This document shows, in pieces, positions 15,861 to 23,958 of a stretch of 64,000 nt of DNA. Location of the stretch: positions 1 through 64,000 of the forward strand of contig NZ_CAKMMG010000010.1 of NCBI RefSeq assembly GCF_927798115.1. Direction: 5' to 3'. Source of the DNA: Paenibacillus auburnensis. GTDB taxonomy: Bacteria; Bacillota; Bacilli; Paenibacillales; Paenibacillaceae. The notes below the pieces were generated by a model. It made no database searches. It was not told where the DNA came from and saw nothing but the letters and a program-made list of their open reading frames with translations. Both the position numbers and the translations under genes were made by a program. Position 1 is the stretch's first letter, and every line of letters starts with the position of its first letter.

Positions 15861-16703
15861 CTATTCGCTGTCTAATTCGGCCAGCCGGGCCATAATTCTC
15901 CGTTTGCGGTAGAGCATCTGTGCCGCTTCCGCCACATCCTCCAGCGCCTTGCGGTTGATAAAAGCGCCGAAAAACATCCCGGCCACCGGAACGGTCTGCA
16001 GCAGCTTCTTCCAGCCCCAGTTGTCGCGGTAGACGGTGATGACCTCGCGCCAGCCCTGGATGGAGGAGACGGCGGCGTTTGCACCGGCTGTAATATCTCC
16101 ATCGCCTCCGGCCTGCAAATTCAGCTCCCGGAGAATCGTCCGCTTACCCACAATGTCGGAAGAAGCAAACTGCATCACCTTCACTGTAAAGATCCGCTCA
16201 GCTTTCTCTGTAGGATTATAGCCGTAGCATAACCCGATCTCCTGAATGACCTTCAGCGACAGGCCCAGAACAGCAGGAATATCGGCAGCCAGCGTGAATA
16301 CACCGCCGAAGCCTGTAGTCGCTCCCTGCGCTGTTGCAACATTGCGGCTGCTCTGACTAAGCCTCTGTGCAGCGGCATCCATAACGGCCAGCGGGAACGG
16401 ACCTTTCTCCGGGGCTCCCGCAGCCTTGCTTGCAGCTTCCATCAGCAGTCCCACCTTGCGGCCGGCCACCAGATAGTTGCCCCCGTTCTGAATATAGCTG
16501 CCCAGCTCGTCCAGCAGCTTGCCCACCTTCTCGTGAATCACCTTCGGGGTGACCATGTCGAGCAGTTTGAACGGCAGCCGGGTGATCCGGTCCCAGATCA
16601 TCAGCTTATTCTGTTCCTTTTCCCACCTGGCAATTCCGGCAAGCGCAGCCTGCAGCTCCTCCCGTGTTTCCAGATGTGCGAATGGTTCCGCGGGTTCCAG
16701 CAT
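15861..16703 (-). CDS. EcsC-family protein
   Basis: A 280-residue protein matching EcsC-domain proteins in length and in the pattern GVFTLAADIPAVLGLSLKVI followed by EIGLCYGYNPTEKAERIF. These segments are amphipathic or weakly hydrophobic helices; no signal peptide is seen. The name comes from the third gene of the B. subtilis ecsABC cluster, but most EcsC-domain proteins are stand-alone and have no settled role. Upstream is a terminator for the gene at 16861, so this gene has its own promoter. Confidence 0.8.
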   Translation of the reverse strand: MLEPAEPFAHLETREELQAALAGIARWEKEQNKLMIWDRITRLPFKLLDMVTPKVIHEKVGKLLDELGSYIQNGGNYLVAGRKVGLLMEAASKAAGAPEKGPFPLAVMDAAAQRLSQSSRNVATAQGATTGFGGVFTLAADIPAVLGLSLKVIQEIGLCYGYNPTEKAERIFTVKVMQFASSDIVGKRTILRELNLQAGGDGDITAGANAAVSSIQGWREVITVYRDNWGWKKLLQTVPVAGMFFGAFINRKALEDVAEAAQMLYRKRRIMARLAELDSE

Positions 16704-16802
16704 ATAATCGCCTCCTCATACCTCTTACTTCTATAACCCGAAACGGGCGTTTTGAATGCGGTAGTCCGCGTTTAGCTCAGGAATTAACCAAAGGAACCAC
16801 AG

Positions 16803-16836
16803 AAAAAAGGCATTCCCGGCCATTGCCGGAAACGCC
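16803..16836 (-). terminator. Terminator of the small helical protein gene
   Basis: On the minus strand GGCGTTTCCGGC pairs with GCCGGGAATGCC (G-U pairs allowed) and is followed by six T's. Confidence 0.8.
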
Positions 16837-16860
16837 GAGACCCTGCTGCCTATGACTTGC

Positions 16861-17142
16861 CTATTCTTCGAATCGGTATGCTTGCTCTTGCAGGCCGGCC
16901 AATCTTTCTTTTTCGTCAGCCAGCCGTTCCTCGGTCAGCTCCACACCGTGTCTGCCGACCGAGCCCTCCGGGGCATGCCGTACAGCTTCCTCGGCATGCT
17001 CCAGACTATTCTCTGCCTGGGTTAGGGTCTGCTCGTTCGGATGGCTCAGCGCCTGGGATACAGCATTATGCAGCTTCGTTACCGAGTCCTGCGCCTGATC
17101 CACTGTACTATTCGTGCGCAGACTGGATTCATAATGTTTCAT
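16861..17142 (-). CDS. Small helical hypothetical protein
   Basis: The start is placed at ATG 17142 (MKHYESSLRTN), giving 93 residues, because AAGGGGGAG lies at proper distance; the frame stays open 20 codons further. The protein is helical, polar and rich in Gln, Glu and His (NAVSQALSHPNEQTLTQ, ENSLEHAEEAVRHAPEG). No signal peptide or known motif is seen. It lies between a permease gene (same strand, 92 bases upstream) and its own strong terminator. Function unknown; a stress- or sporulation-related small protein is only a guess. Confidence 0.6.
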   Translation of the reverse strand: MKHYESSLRTNSTVDQAQDSVTKLHNAVSQALSHPNEQTLTQAENSLEHAEEAVRHAPEGSVGRHGVELTEERLADEKERLAGLQEQAYRFEE

Positions 17143-17234
17143 ACTAAGAACACTCCCCCTTCTCACGCTTTCGTTCCCCATTAGCATGGATAGGGAGAGC
17201 ATTTCTTATGCACCGCAGCTCCGGCAAGAGAATT

Positions 17235-18650
17235 CTATACCAGGAACATGGCGACCACTGTCATCGCAGCGAGGCCCATAAGGACCGGCTTCAGATTGCG
17301 CCGGGCCAGTTCGAACGGGCTGACGCCGCAAATGGCGGCAGCCGGAATGAGTGCCCACGGAATCAGTGTGCCGCCGCCAACCCAGATGGCGGTCACCTGG
17401 CCAAGGGCAGTCAGCGTTGCGGCGCCGGAGTGAATCGCCGCCGCAAACATCTGGGCAATCGAGCCGGCCAGCGAGATGCCCGAGAAGCCGGAGCCGTCGA
17501 GACCGGTGATCGCCCCGATCACCGTCAGCGTTACGGCTCCGACCGCGCCGTTAAGCGGCACATGGTCCGCCAGGGCGACACCCAGGTCGTTCACGATGCC
17601 GTGGGAACCGGCCGGCAGCGTGCTGCCGAACAGTTCGGTAAAGGCGGAATCGCCGAGATAAAAGAAGGCGGCAATCGGAATCACCGGACCGAACACCTTG
17701 AAGCCGAACACAAACCCTTCGATCAGGTAGGAAGTAACTTTCTCCAGGCCTTGATTCCTGTGTGCAAGCAGTGTAATGACAATTAGAATGAATACCGCTG
17801 TCCCACCTACAAGGGCTGTCGCATCTCCACCCTGCAGGTTAAGGGCGAACATCCCCGCCAGATCCAGCAGGAATAGCAGCGGGATGGCGATCGCCAGCCC
17901 TTTTCTAAGATTCGCGCTCATGAACACCGGGGCTGTATCCTCCGCCTCAGCTGCTGTAAGCGGGCCTGCTCCGCCTTTAAGAGACACGAGTCCGTCTCTC
18001 CAGGTCCCGTTCTTCTGATCCCTGCGCATCATCCAGAAGGCGGAGACCGTTGTCACCAGGCCCATAACAATAACCAGCGGAATGCTCGCCTCCATCACAC
18101 TGGATACCGGAAGTCCGGCAGCATCCGCTGTCAGCTTCGGAGCTCCCTGGATAATATAATCACCGGATAATGCGATGCCGTGGCCGAACAGGTTCATTGC
18201 CATCGCCGCGCCAAGTGCGGGCAGGCCGACCCGCAGCGCCACCGGCAGCAGCACTGCACCAACCAGCGCAACTGCAGGCGAAGGCCAGAAGAAGAGCGAG
18301 GTCACCATCATAATCAGCCCGATGCCCCAGTAGGCCATCGCCGGTGTACGCAGGAAGCGGGTAAGCGGAGCGACCATCGCCTCATTGATGCCTGTGATGA
18401 TCAGAATCCGGCTCATCGCCACAATGATGGAGATAATCATAATCGTGCCCAGCAGCTCTTTGGTCGCGTAGACAAAAGAGTTGAAGATCCCCGACACCGA
18501 ACCGCTAAGCGTTTCTGTAGCCAGCAGCCCCAGGGCGAAGATCCCGGCCACACAGATCATGGTCGTGTCACGCCGCCGGATCAGCAGCGCCAGGATGAAC
18601 ACAATAAACACCAGATATACATAGTGGATCGCACCTAAATGGATGTCCAT
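17235..18650 (-). CDS. Ion-transporter superfamily permease (GntP/DcuC-like)
   Basis: A 471-residue integral membrane protein with about 12 helices in two similar halves. Features are SLFFWPSPAVALVGAVLLP, then MNLFGHGIALSGDYIIQGAP in the first half, and GAITGLDGSGFSGISLAGS in the second, consistent with re-entrant loops of the ion-transporter superfamily. The family level (GntP, DcuC, CitMHS or an uncharacterised group) cannot be settled by eye. Likely substrates are organic acids or sugar acids. It is followed closely by the small helical gene. Its start at 18650 has a good AAGGAGG about 10 bases upstream. Confidence 0.6.
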   Translation of the reverse strand: MDIHLGAIHYVYLVFIVFILALLIRRRDTTMICVAGIFALGLLATETLSGSVSGIFNSFVYATKELLGTIMIISIIVAMSRILIITGINEAMVAPLTRFLRTPAMAYWGIGLIMMVTSLFFWPSPAVALVGAVLLPVALRVGLPALGAAMAMNLFGHGIALSGDYIIQGAPKLTADAAGLPVSSVMEASIPLVIVMGLVTTVSAFWMMRRDQKNGTWRDGLVSLKGGAGPLTAAEAEDTAPVFMSANLRKGLAIAIPLLFLLDLAGMFALNLQGGDATALVGGTAVFILIVITLLAHRNQGLEKVTSYLIEGFVFGFKVFGPVIPIAAFFYLGDSAFTELFGSTLPAGSHGIVNDLGVALADHVPLNGAVGAVTLTVIGAITGLDGSGFSGISLAGSIAQMFAAAIHSGAATLTALGQVTAIWVGGGTLIPWALIPAAAICGVSPFELARRNLKPVLMGLAAMTVVAMFLV

Positions 18651-18792
18651 TATAGATAGCGCCTCCTTTCCTTTATAGCAAGATGGTGCTATATGCTATG
18701 CATCGGGTTAGGCGTTTGTTCACGGTGTCCGGCGGGAAATGACAGTATCCGTCAGCCTCATGAAAAGCGGTATTGGCTGGAGCAGCAGACAG

Positions 18793-18821
18793 CAAAAACC
18801 ACCCCGGCAAGCCGGAGTGGC
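18793..18821 (-). terminator. Terminator of the methyltransferase gene
   Basis: On the minus strand CCACTCCGGC, two bases and GCCGGGGTGG are followed by TTTTTG, a few bases past the stop codon. Confidence 0.8.
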
Positions 18822-18829
18822 AACTCTAG

Positions 18830-19621
18830 TTAAGCTTTTATAGCGATGATAAAAAACCTGTGCTCCATACTCCCGATATAACCTGGTTGGGCAAGCTGCT
18901 CCTGCAGCAGGCACAGCCGGTCATAACACTTCTCCACCGAGAAGCCGGGGAACTCCCATTCAATAATCTTTGCAAAGTACACCAGTGCCCCTATATCCCT
19001 GAACTTCAGCAAGGGAAAGGCTTCACCGGCCTGAACAATCGTAAAGCCGCTGCTCCGCAGCTCATCGCTGACCTGCTCCACGTTGAAGGCTTCATCGACT
19101 GGTGCGGCTTCGCCCCCGAGCAGAAACTCCGATAAGGCCCGGTTGTTCCGTCCGCCCACCTGCTGGGTAACAAAGACCCCTCCAGGCTTCAATATCCGCT
19201 TTACCTCCCGAATGGAGAATGCCTCGTGCCGGTTTATGATCAGATCCATGCTGATGTCTTCAAACGGAAGGGAATCATCGCTAAACACCTGTCTCAGCTC
19301 GATTCCATGCGGCGGGAACAGCTCCCTGCAGAGCTCCACATTGGGCGGATACGCCTCTGTAGCGTACGTCCGCCCCGGCGGGGGCGAGAGCGACAAGAGA
19401 AACTCTCCTCCACCTGTTCCCATATCGAGCAGGGCACCCTTATTCTTATTCATATATGTTCTAACTGCTGCTTCATAATCCCACGGCAGACCGTCGTCCT
19501 CCATCCGCCCGGATAGCGAGGAGAAATCCCATCCCTTGAAGGAACGCCGTTCCTCCTGCAGCCAGCTTTGCTTCCATTCGCTGCTTCCTGTACCGTGTCT
19601 TCTTAAATTGTCCGTTCCCAT
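18830..19621 (-). CDS. Class I SAM-dependent methyltransferase
   Basis: A 263-residue methyltransferase. SAM motif I is LLDMGTGGGEFLLSL near residue 60, with the acidic YATEAYPPNVELC strand after it. INRHEAFSIREVKRILKPGG is the Methyltransf_11-type motif, and GVFVTQQVGGRN follows. C-terminal residues form an alpha/beta lid. Substrate unknown; similar proteins act on small molecules or rRNA. It is monocistronic, with a terminator immediately downstream. The start at 19621 was kept as given by the frame; a weak AGAGGGG lies upstream. Confidence 0.82.
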   Translation of the reverse strand: MGTDNLRRHGTGSSEWKQSWLQEERRSFKGWDFSSLSGRMEDDGLPWDYEAAVRTYMNKNKGALLDMGTGGGEFLLSLSPPPGRTYATEAYPPNVELCRELFPPHGIELRQVFSDDSLPFEDISMDLIINRHEAFSIREVKRILKPGGVFVTQQVGGRNNRALSEFLLGGEAAPVDEAFNVEQVSDELRSSGFTIVQAGEAFPLLKFRDIGALVYFAKIIEWEFPGFSVEKCYDRLCLLQEQLAQPGYIGSMEHRFFIIAIKA

Positions 19622-19837
19622 AACTATACCCCTCTCGCATGTGTATGATTGTACGCTCTGCGGAAAGGTGCAGCTGAGATCTTCACCTGATAACCTGTTT
19701 ATTTCAAAACGCCCGGCACTATCCTGTTATCAGATTAGTCTGGCTGCACCGGGCAGTTACCTCGCGCCATCACCATAAGTATCAGCCTCACTTTCGGAAT
19801 AGATGAAATACCTTTACATAGTAGCATGGCGACAGAG

Positions 19838-19865
19838 GAAAGAGGAAGCCTGACGGCTCCTCCTT
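19838..19865 (-). terminator. Terminator behind the broken merR gene
   Basis: On the minus strand GAGGAGCC, GTCA, GGCTTCCTC precede a T/C-rich tail. It lies about 15 bases past the last stop of the merR remnant, which suggests the remnant was once a complete transcription unit. The rest of 19622-19837 holds nothing I can identify. Confidence 0.45.
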
Positions 19866-19876
19866 CCTTCCTGCTT

Positions 19877-20077
19877 CTAACCAAAGCGTAAAACGTTATT
19901 GTGCCAAAGCACCCGCTTGTCGTTCAGGATCTGGATTCCCGGCATCCAAATCATCGAAGTAACGATAATTGTTATGATGATCCTTCACCGGCCTGACAAT
20001 ATCATGCTTTCATACAGCCGCAGTGTATACGCTGTGATTCCAAGAATCGATGCGAACTCCCCGATAGAATATTTCAT
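19877..20077 (-). pseudogene. Frameshifted and shortened MerR-family regulator
   Basis: ATG 20077 opens a frame reading MKYSIGEFASILGITAYTLR, then LYES, and stops at TGA (19985-19987). That is the MerR DNA-binding N-terminus. In another frame the sequence continues HDIVRPVKDHHNNYRYFDD, the expected next MerR segment (usually LYEKHDI). A one-base loss in the A-run of TATGAAAGCAT explains the break. After DDLD the similarity ends and the remaining ~60 bases do not resemble the MerR dimer helix, so a deletion also occurred. The 30-residue product cannot be a working regulator. Confidence 0.75.
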
Positions 20078-20079
20078 AT

Positions 20080-20152
20080 AAAAGCCCCCCAGCTCTGGCG
20101 AAACTCATGTATTTCATATCCATAATGATACGGGGTTCCGGCAGGGGCTTTT
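20080..20152 (-). terminator. Possible long-loop terminator after the YdeI-like gene
   Basis: AAAAGCCCC (20144-20152, minus strand) pairs with GGGGCTTTT (minus strand, 20088-20080) across a ~55-base loop. The distal arm overlaps the ribosome site of the merR remnant. The long loop lowers confidence. Confidence 0.35.
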
Positions 20153-20179
20153 GTGGTCTTTATCACACGGAGAACGCTC

Positions 20180-20629
20180 CTATTGGGAGCGTCCCTCGCT
20201 CAGATTAAGGACTGCCTTGCTGATGCGCCGCTGCCGCGTTTCGGCAGTCTTAGCCTCTTCAATGGACAGCACAAACCTCCGCTTATTGCTGTAGGATAAC
20301 CCGTCAAAAAAACTCCGGGCCGCCGGTTCCCGGTCAAGCGCCTCCGCAAAATCAGGCGGCACTGCTACTTCCCTGGGCTCGTTATCGAGTTCAAGCTCTA
20401 CCTCAATCTCCTCTCCGGCGCTGACGCCGGCGCCTTTGCGGTGCTCCGCACTAAGCGGAATGAGAAACTGCCCGCCCATAACAGCCACCGTGCTGGGATA
20501 TGTATAGCCGCCAATTGTAACCTTGACCGCCGGCTTCTTGCTTGTGCCCAGGCTGGCCACAACCTCTGCCGGAACCGGTATCCCCGTTGCCGTCTTGCCG
20601 CCAAGTATTACAGTTGTCCGGAATTTCAT
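20180..20629 (-). CDS. YdeI/OmpD-associated-type protein with DUF1905 domain
   Basis: A 149-residue soluble protein with two parts. Residues 1-90 are a DUF1905 beta barrel (TTVILGGKTATGIPVP, GGQFLIPLSAEHRKG). Residues 100-149 are the YdeI-like helical tail (FFDGLSYSNKRRFVLSIEEA, then KTAETRQRRISKAV). YdeI-type tails act in fungal and bacterial proteins of uncertain role; the combination is common in Firmicutes. Its promoter region faces the UvrC-like gene at 20771. Function unknown. Confidence 0.8.
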   Translation of the reverse strand: MKFRTTVILGGKTATGIPVPAEVVASLGTSKKPAVKVTIGGYTYPSTVAVMGGQFLIPLSAEHRKGAGVSAGEEIEVELELDNEPREVAVPPDFAEALDREPAARSFFDGLSYSNKRRFVLSIEEAKTAETRQRRISKAVLNLSEGRSQ

Positions 20630-20770
20630 CGGTCTACCCCCTGTCAGAATGCCACTCTATTAATACTCCCATTGTAGAGCGAAGCCTTGTACTTTTCCAG
20701 TCGCTTGTAGGTGCAGCTCTCGTATATACTTAAATATATCAATAAACGCTATGCGCGGAGGTGACTCCCT

Positions 20771-21862
20771 ATGAATCTAGCCGAAAAAGTGCAAAGCCTC
20801 CCCTTAACGCCGGGTGTCTATCTGATGAAGGACAGCCTCGGCCACATCATTTATGTCGGCAAGGCGAAGCAGCTGCGGAAACGGGTTCAGTCTTATTTTT
20901 ACAATAACAAAGGCCACTCCCCGAAGGTAGTTCAGCTCGTCCGCAATATCAGAGACCTTGAGTACAGGCTGACCGATACGGAATTTGAAGCCTTCATGCT
21001 GGAATGCCAGCTCATCAAAGAAATCAAACCAATGTACAATAAAAAAATGAAGAATCCGCTGGCCTACAGCTACATCTCCATCCGCGCGGACAGGACCGGG
21101 CGACGCCAGATTGAAGTGGGCTATGATCCCGGCCCTCCCGGACAGCAGCTGCATTTCGGTCCCTATACGAGCAGAAGCACTGTCGAGCGGGCGGTACAGG
21201 GGATCAAAGAAAGCCAGCGGATTCTCTGCAGCAGCCCCCACACCGGGCATTCGCTCTGCCTCAACCACTCGCTTGGCCTCTGTATCGGAATGTGCGGCGG
21301 CGGCGAAGCACTGGATACCTATAATATAATTATGGACCGGATCATCGCTCTTCTGGACGGAAGTGACAGGGGGATACTGAACGACCTGGAACAACGTATG
21401 GGCGAGGCTGCGGAGCGGTTTGATTTCGAGGCGGCTGCCAAATACCGCGATTATGCAGGAGCAGTCCAAGCGCTGCTCCAGAAGGAGCAGGTCTCCCGGT
21501 TCACCGGGGAGAACAAAAACATCGCGGTGCTGGAGCCGGTGGACGAGCATACCCTTAAGCTGATCCTGATCAAAGGCGCAAGGATTCTTTTCCGAACCAA
21601 GCTGGATATAAGCCAGCCGGATATGAAACAGCTGCACCGCACGGTACTGGCGGCAGTCACCGCGCATTTCGCTACTGCAGCCTCTGAGCTGGCCGAAGAG
21701 ATCAGCCGCCATACCATTGATGAAGCCCAGATCATCTATAGCTATCTGAAGAGCAGCTCCGGCAGCTATCTGATAGTTCCGCAGGAATGGCTTGGCGGGA
21801 AGCCTGAGCCCTTACTGGAGGAAGCTGTTCACAGGCTTCTGGAAGATTATTTTGATCAATAG
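20771..21862 (+). CDS. UvrC-like GIY-YIG/UVR protein without RNase H-like half
   Basis: A 363-residue protein resembling the N-terminal half of UvrC. The GIY-YIG domain is intact: PGVYLMKDSLGHIIYVGKAK, then LRKRVQSYF and the metal Glu in TEFEAFMLECQLIKEIKP. A Cys-containing stretch (CLNHSLGLCIGMCGG) and a UVR motif (RFDFEAAAKYRDY) follow. The UvrC endonuclease domain that makes the 5' incision, and the C-terminal HhH pair, are missing. This is like E. coli Cho, which makes only the 3' incision, but longer at the C-terminus. Not a truncation by stop: the C-terminus looks native and a terminator follows. Confidence 0.8.
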   Translation: MNLAEKVQSLPLTPGVYLMKDSLGHIIYVGKAKQLRKRVQSYFYNNKGHSPKVVQLVRNIRDLEYRLTDTEFEAFMLECQLIKEIKPMYNKKMKNPLAYSYISIRADRTGRRQIEVGYDPGPPGQQLHFGPYTSRSTVERAVQGIKESQRILCSSPHTGHSLCLNHSLGLCIGMCGGGEALDTYNIIMDRIIALLDGSDRGILNDLEQRMGEAAERFDFEAAAKYRDYAGAVQALLQKEQVSRFTGENKNIAVLEPVDEHTLKLILIKGARILFRTKLDISQPDMKQLHRTVLAAVTAHFATAASELAEEISRHTIDEAQIIYSYLKSSSGSYLIVPQEWLGGKPEPLLEEAVHRLLEDYFDQ

Positions 21863-21865
21863 AAA

Positions 21866-21909
21866 AAAGAGGCTGCCCTCCGGTCAACGACCCTGAGTGC
21901 AGCCTCTTT
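21866..21909. terminator. Terminator after the UvrC-like gene
   Basis: AAAGAGGCTGC and GCAGCCTCTTT (21867-21877, 21899-21909) form a strong hairpin with A- and T-rich flanks, usable from both strands. Confidence 0.8.
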
Positions 21910-21979
21910 CGTGTTGCGGCCGAGCTGGACGGATATATCCGGCTCTGGCCGCTTTTTATAGATGTATGGCTAAGGTTTA

Positions 21980-22846
21980 TTACGCCTTAGCCCCGTTCAG
22001 GATTGCACTTACACCCTCACTAAGCGGCGTAAGCGGACGCTGCAGCAACTTCTCCAGATCGCTGCTCTCGATGTTTAGTGCCCCTTCACGGATTGCTGCC
22101 TGGATGGCTACTACGATCGGCAGTGCCGCTTCCGGTACACCCGCGCCAGCCATCACACTGGAATATGTAGCATCATCCACCTGCTGCACGGGTACTTCCT
22201 TGCCGAGCACGCTGCCGACAACCGACGCCAGTTCCCCTTGGGTAGCCGGTTTGCCGGATAATTCGTAGACCGAATTCTGATGGCCTTCACCGGCGAGAAC
22301 AGCGGCCGCAGCCTCTGCATAATCACGGCGGGTTGCCCAGCCAACCTTGCCTTCTCCGGCGGATGTCAGCCAAGGCGCTCCAGCTGCAGCAGCTTGAATC
22401 GAGCCGGCCTCATTCTCCAAATACCAGTTGTTGCGCAGGAAGGAGTACGGAATGCCGGATTCCCGAATGAACTGTTCGGTAGCACGGTGTACCGGAGCAA
22501 GGAACAACGAGCTGGAATCGGCATGCCCAACGCTGGTATAGACGATGAAGCCTACGCCTGCACGTACTGCAGCGTCTACAGCCGCCTTATGCTGGCGGAT
22601 ACGTGTATCATTGTCGCCGTCTGCCGAGACAATCAGCAGCCGCTCCACACCGGCAAACGCCGCATCCAAAGTCTCCGGCTGATCGAAATCGCCGTGGCGG
22701 ACGTCAACACCGCGGGCCCGCAGGCTATCTGCCTTCTCCGGGTTTCTTACACTGGCCACAAGACTGCCTGCTGGCACAGATTTCAGCAAAGCTTCTGCCA
22801 CGATAGAACCAAAATGTCCGGTTGCACCTGTTAATCCGATCTTCAT
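21980..22846 (-). CDS. NmrA/QorB-like NAD(P)H:quinone oxidoreductase
   Basis: The start is set at ATG 22846 (MKIGLTGATGHFGS), with GGAGG nine bases upstream, giving 288 residues; the frame opens five codons earlier. The Rossmann motif GATGHFG is at residues 7-13, followed by ASVRNPEKADSLRARGVDV, which reads NADP(H). YTSVGHADSSSLFLAPVHRA and LRNNWYLEN are typical of E. coli QorB (YtfG). The family reduces quinones. A perfect GTAACTA palindrome in the promoter resembles HxlR operators; in Corynebacterium the HxlR protein QorR controls such a gene. No HxlR gene is adjacent. Confidence 0.85.
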   Translation of the reverse strand: MKIGLTGATGHFGSIVAEALLKSVPAGSLVASVRNPEKADSLRARGVDVRHGDFDQPETLDAAFAGVERLLIVSADGDNDTRIRQHKAAVDAAVRAGVGFIVYTSVGHADSSSLFLAPVHRATEQFIRESGIPYSFLRNNWYLENEAGSIQAAAAGAPWLTSAGEGKVGWATRRDYAEAAAAVLAGEGHQNSVYELSGKPATQGELASVVGSVLGKEVPVQQVDDATYSSVMAGAGVPEAALPIVVAIQAAIREGALNIESSDLEKLLQRPLTPLSEGVSAILNGAKA

Positions 22847-22922
22847 CTCAATTTCCTCCATTTAAGAACTATTTATTTGTGTTGCTGTGTATTTCGTGTT
22901 GTATTCAAGGATTCGCGCTTCC

Positions 22923-22941
22923 TGTAACTATTGTAGTTACA
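22923..22941. promoter_or_regulatory. HxlR-type operator candidate of the qorB-like gene
   Basis: TGTAACTA-TTG-TAGTTACA is a perfect palindrome 77 bases before the start codon. GTAACTA half-sites also occur at 1721-1746, next to the window's only HxlR gene, so cross-regulation is possible. Confidence 0.6.
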
Positions 22942-22979
22942 AGTTAGCCGGTTGTCAAATCCTTTGTTTTTCGTGACGT

Positions 22980-23018
22980 AAAAAACGGCCCCGCCCATAG
23001 CCCGGGGAGCCCGCCGTC
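22980..23018 (-). terminator. Orphan terminator upstream of the qorB-like gene
   Basis: On the minus strand ACGG and CCGT, with inner CCCCG/CGGGG, are followed by six T's. It points towards qorB but lies before its promoter palindrome, with no gene feeding it. It may remain from a lost gene or block read-through from antisense transcription. Confidence 0.5.
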
Positions 23019-23105
23019 AGTCCATTTATTTGTTAGCCTTCCCGCATAGTGCTATTCTTAACAGCATAAGAATACCATTATCGTTACTCAGAAAGGTTCT
23101 GTATT

Positions 23106-23948
23106 ATGTCTAAACCAAGAGCTTCTGTTTATCAGCGTTATCTTCCGTCCGTTAATCCAGACCCGGAATACAGCGGATCTGCCTATTGGCTCATCACCCA
23201 TTCCGGCAAGCTGCTGGTAACGGAAACTCCCGGACAAGCAGATATCCCGCAGCTGGAATCGCCGGAGCTGCTTGCGGCCGCCCCTATCCGGACACTTTAT
23301 CTTGGCCTGTTCGCCGGCACACCCTGCTTCGCGGGAGAGGTTCCGTCAGATATGCCTGAACCTGCCGGTATGGCCTTCCATCCTCTGCGCACCTTGTATG
23401 ATGTGCTCGATGAGGATGTATTCCATCTGGCGGGAAGGGCCCTGCAGCTGCTGGCCTGGGATGAGACCCATCAATTCTGTGGCAAGTGCGGCACAGCAAC
23501 CGTCCTCTCCGGAGCAGAGCATGCCCGGGTCTGCCCGGCATGCGGACAGGTCAGTTATCCGCGGATCGCACCGGCGGTGATCACCGCGATCCTGAAGGAT
23601 GGCCAGATTCTGCTCGCTCATGCACCGCATTTCCAGAATAATATGTACGGGCTGATTGCCGGCTTCGTCGAGCCGGGCGAGACGCTGGAGGACTGCGTGC
23701 AGCGTGAAATCAGCGAGGAAGTGGGCATCAAGGTCAAGAACATCCAATATTTCGGCAGCCAGCAATGGCCCTTCCCCCACTCGCTAATGGTCGGCTTCCT
23801 GGCCGAATACGAGAGTGGAGAAATTACCGTAGACGGGGTAGAGCTGGACCATGCCGCCTGGTTCACCCCGTACAGTCTGCCGAATATTCCGCCACATGTC
23901 AGTATAGCCCGCAAAATCATAGACTGGTACGTGGAGCAATACAGCTGA
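23106..23948 (+). CDS. nudC: NAD(+) diphosphatase (NudC-type Nudix hydrolase)
   Basis: A 280-residue protein with the NudC domain order: an N-terminal beta domain, a four-cysteine zinc ribbon (FCGKCGTATVL and VCPACGQVSYPRIAP), and a Nudix domain. The Nudix box begins GFVEPGETLEDC and ends REISEEVGI, with all Glu ligands. The SQQWPFPHSLMVGFLAEY motif following the box is the NudC specificity motif. The enzyme splits NADH/NAD+ into NMN and AMP and removes NAD caps from RNA. Monocistronic. The ATG at 23106 follows AGAAAGGTTCTGTATT. Confidence 0.9.
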   Translation: MSKPRASVYQRYLPSVNPDPEYSGSAYWLITHSGKLLVTETPGQADIPQLESPELLAAAPIRTLYLGLFAGTPCFAGEVPSDMPEPAGMAFHPLRTLYDVLDEDVFHLAGRALQLLAWDETHQFCGKCGTATVLSGAEHARVCPACGQVSYPRIAPAVITAILKDGQILLAHAPHFQNNMYGLIAGFVEPGETLEDCVQREISEEVGIKVKNIQYFGSQQWPFPHSLMVGFLAEYESGEITVDGVELDHAAWFTPYSLPNIPPHVSIARKIIDWYVEQYS

Positions 23949-23958
23949 CCGGCTGCTC

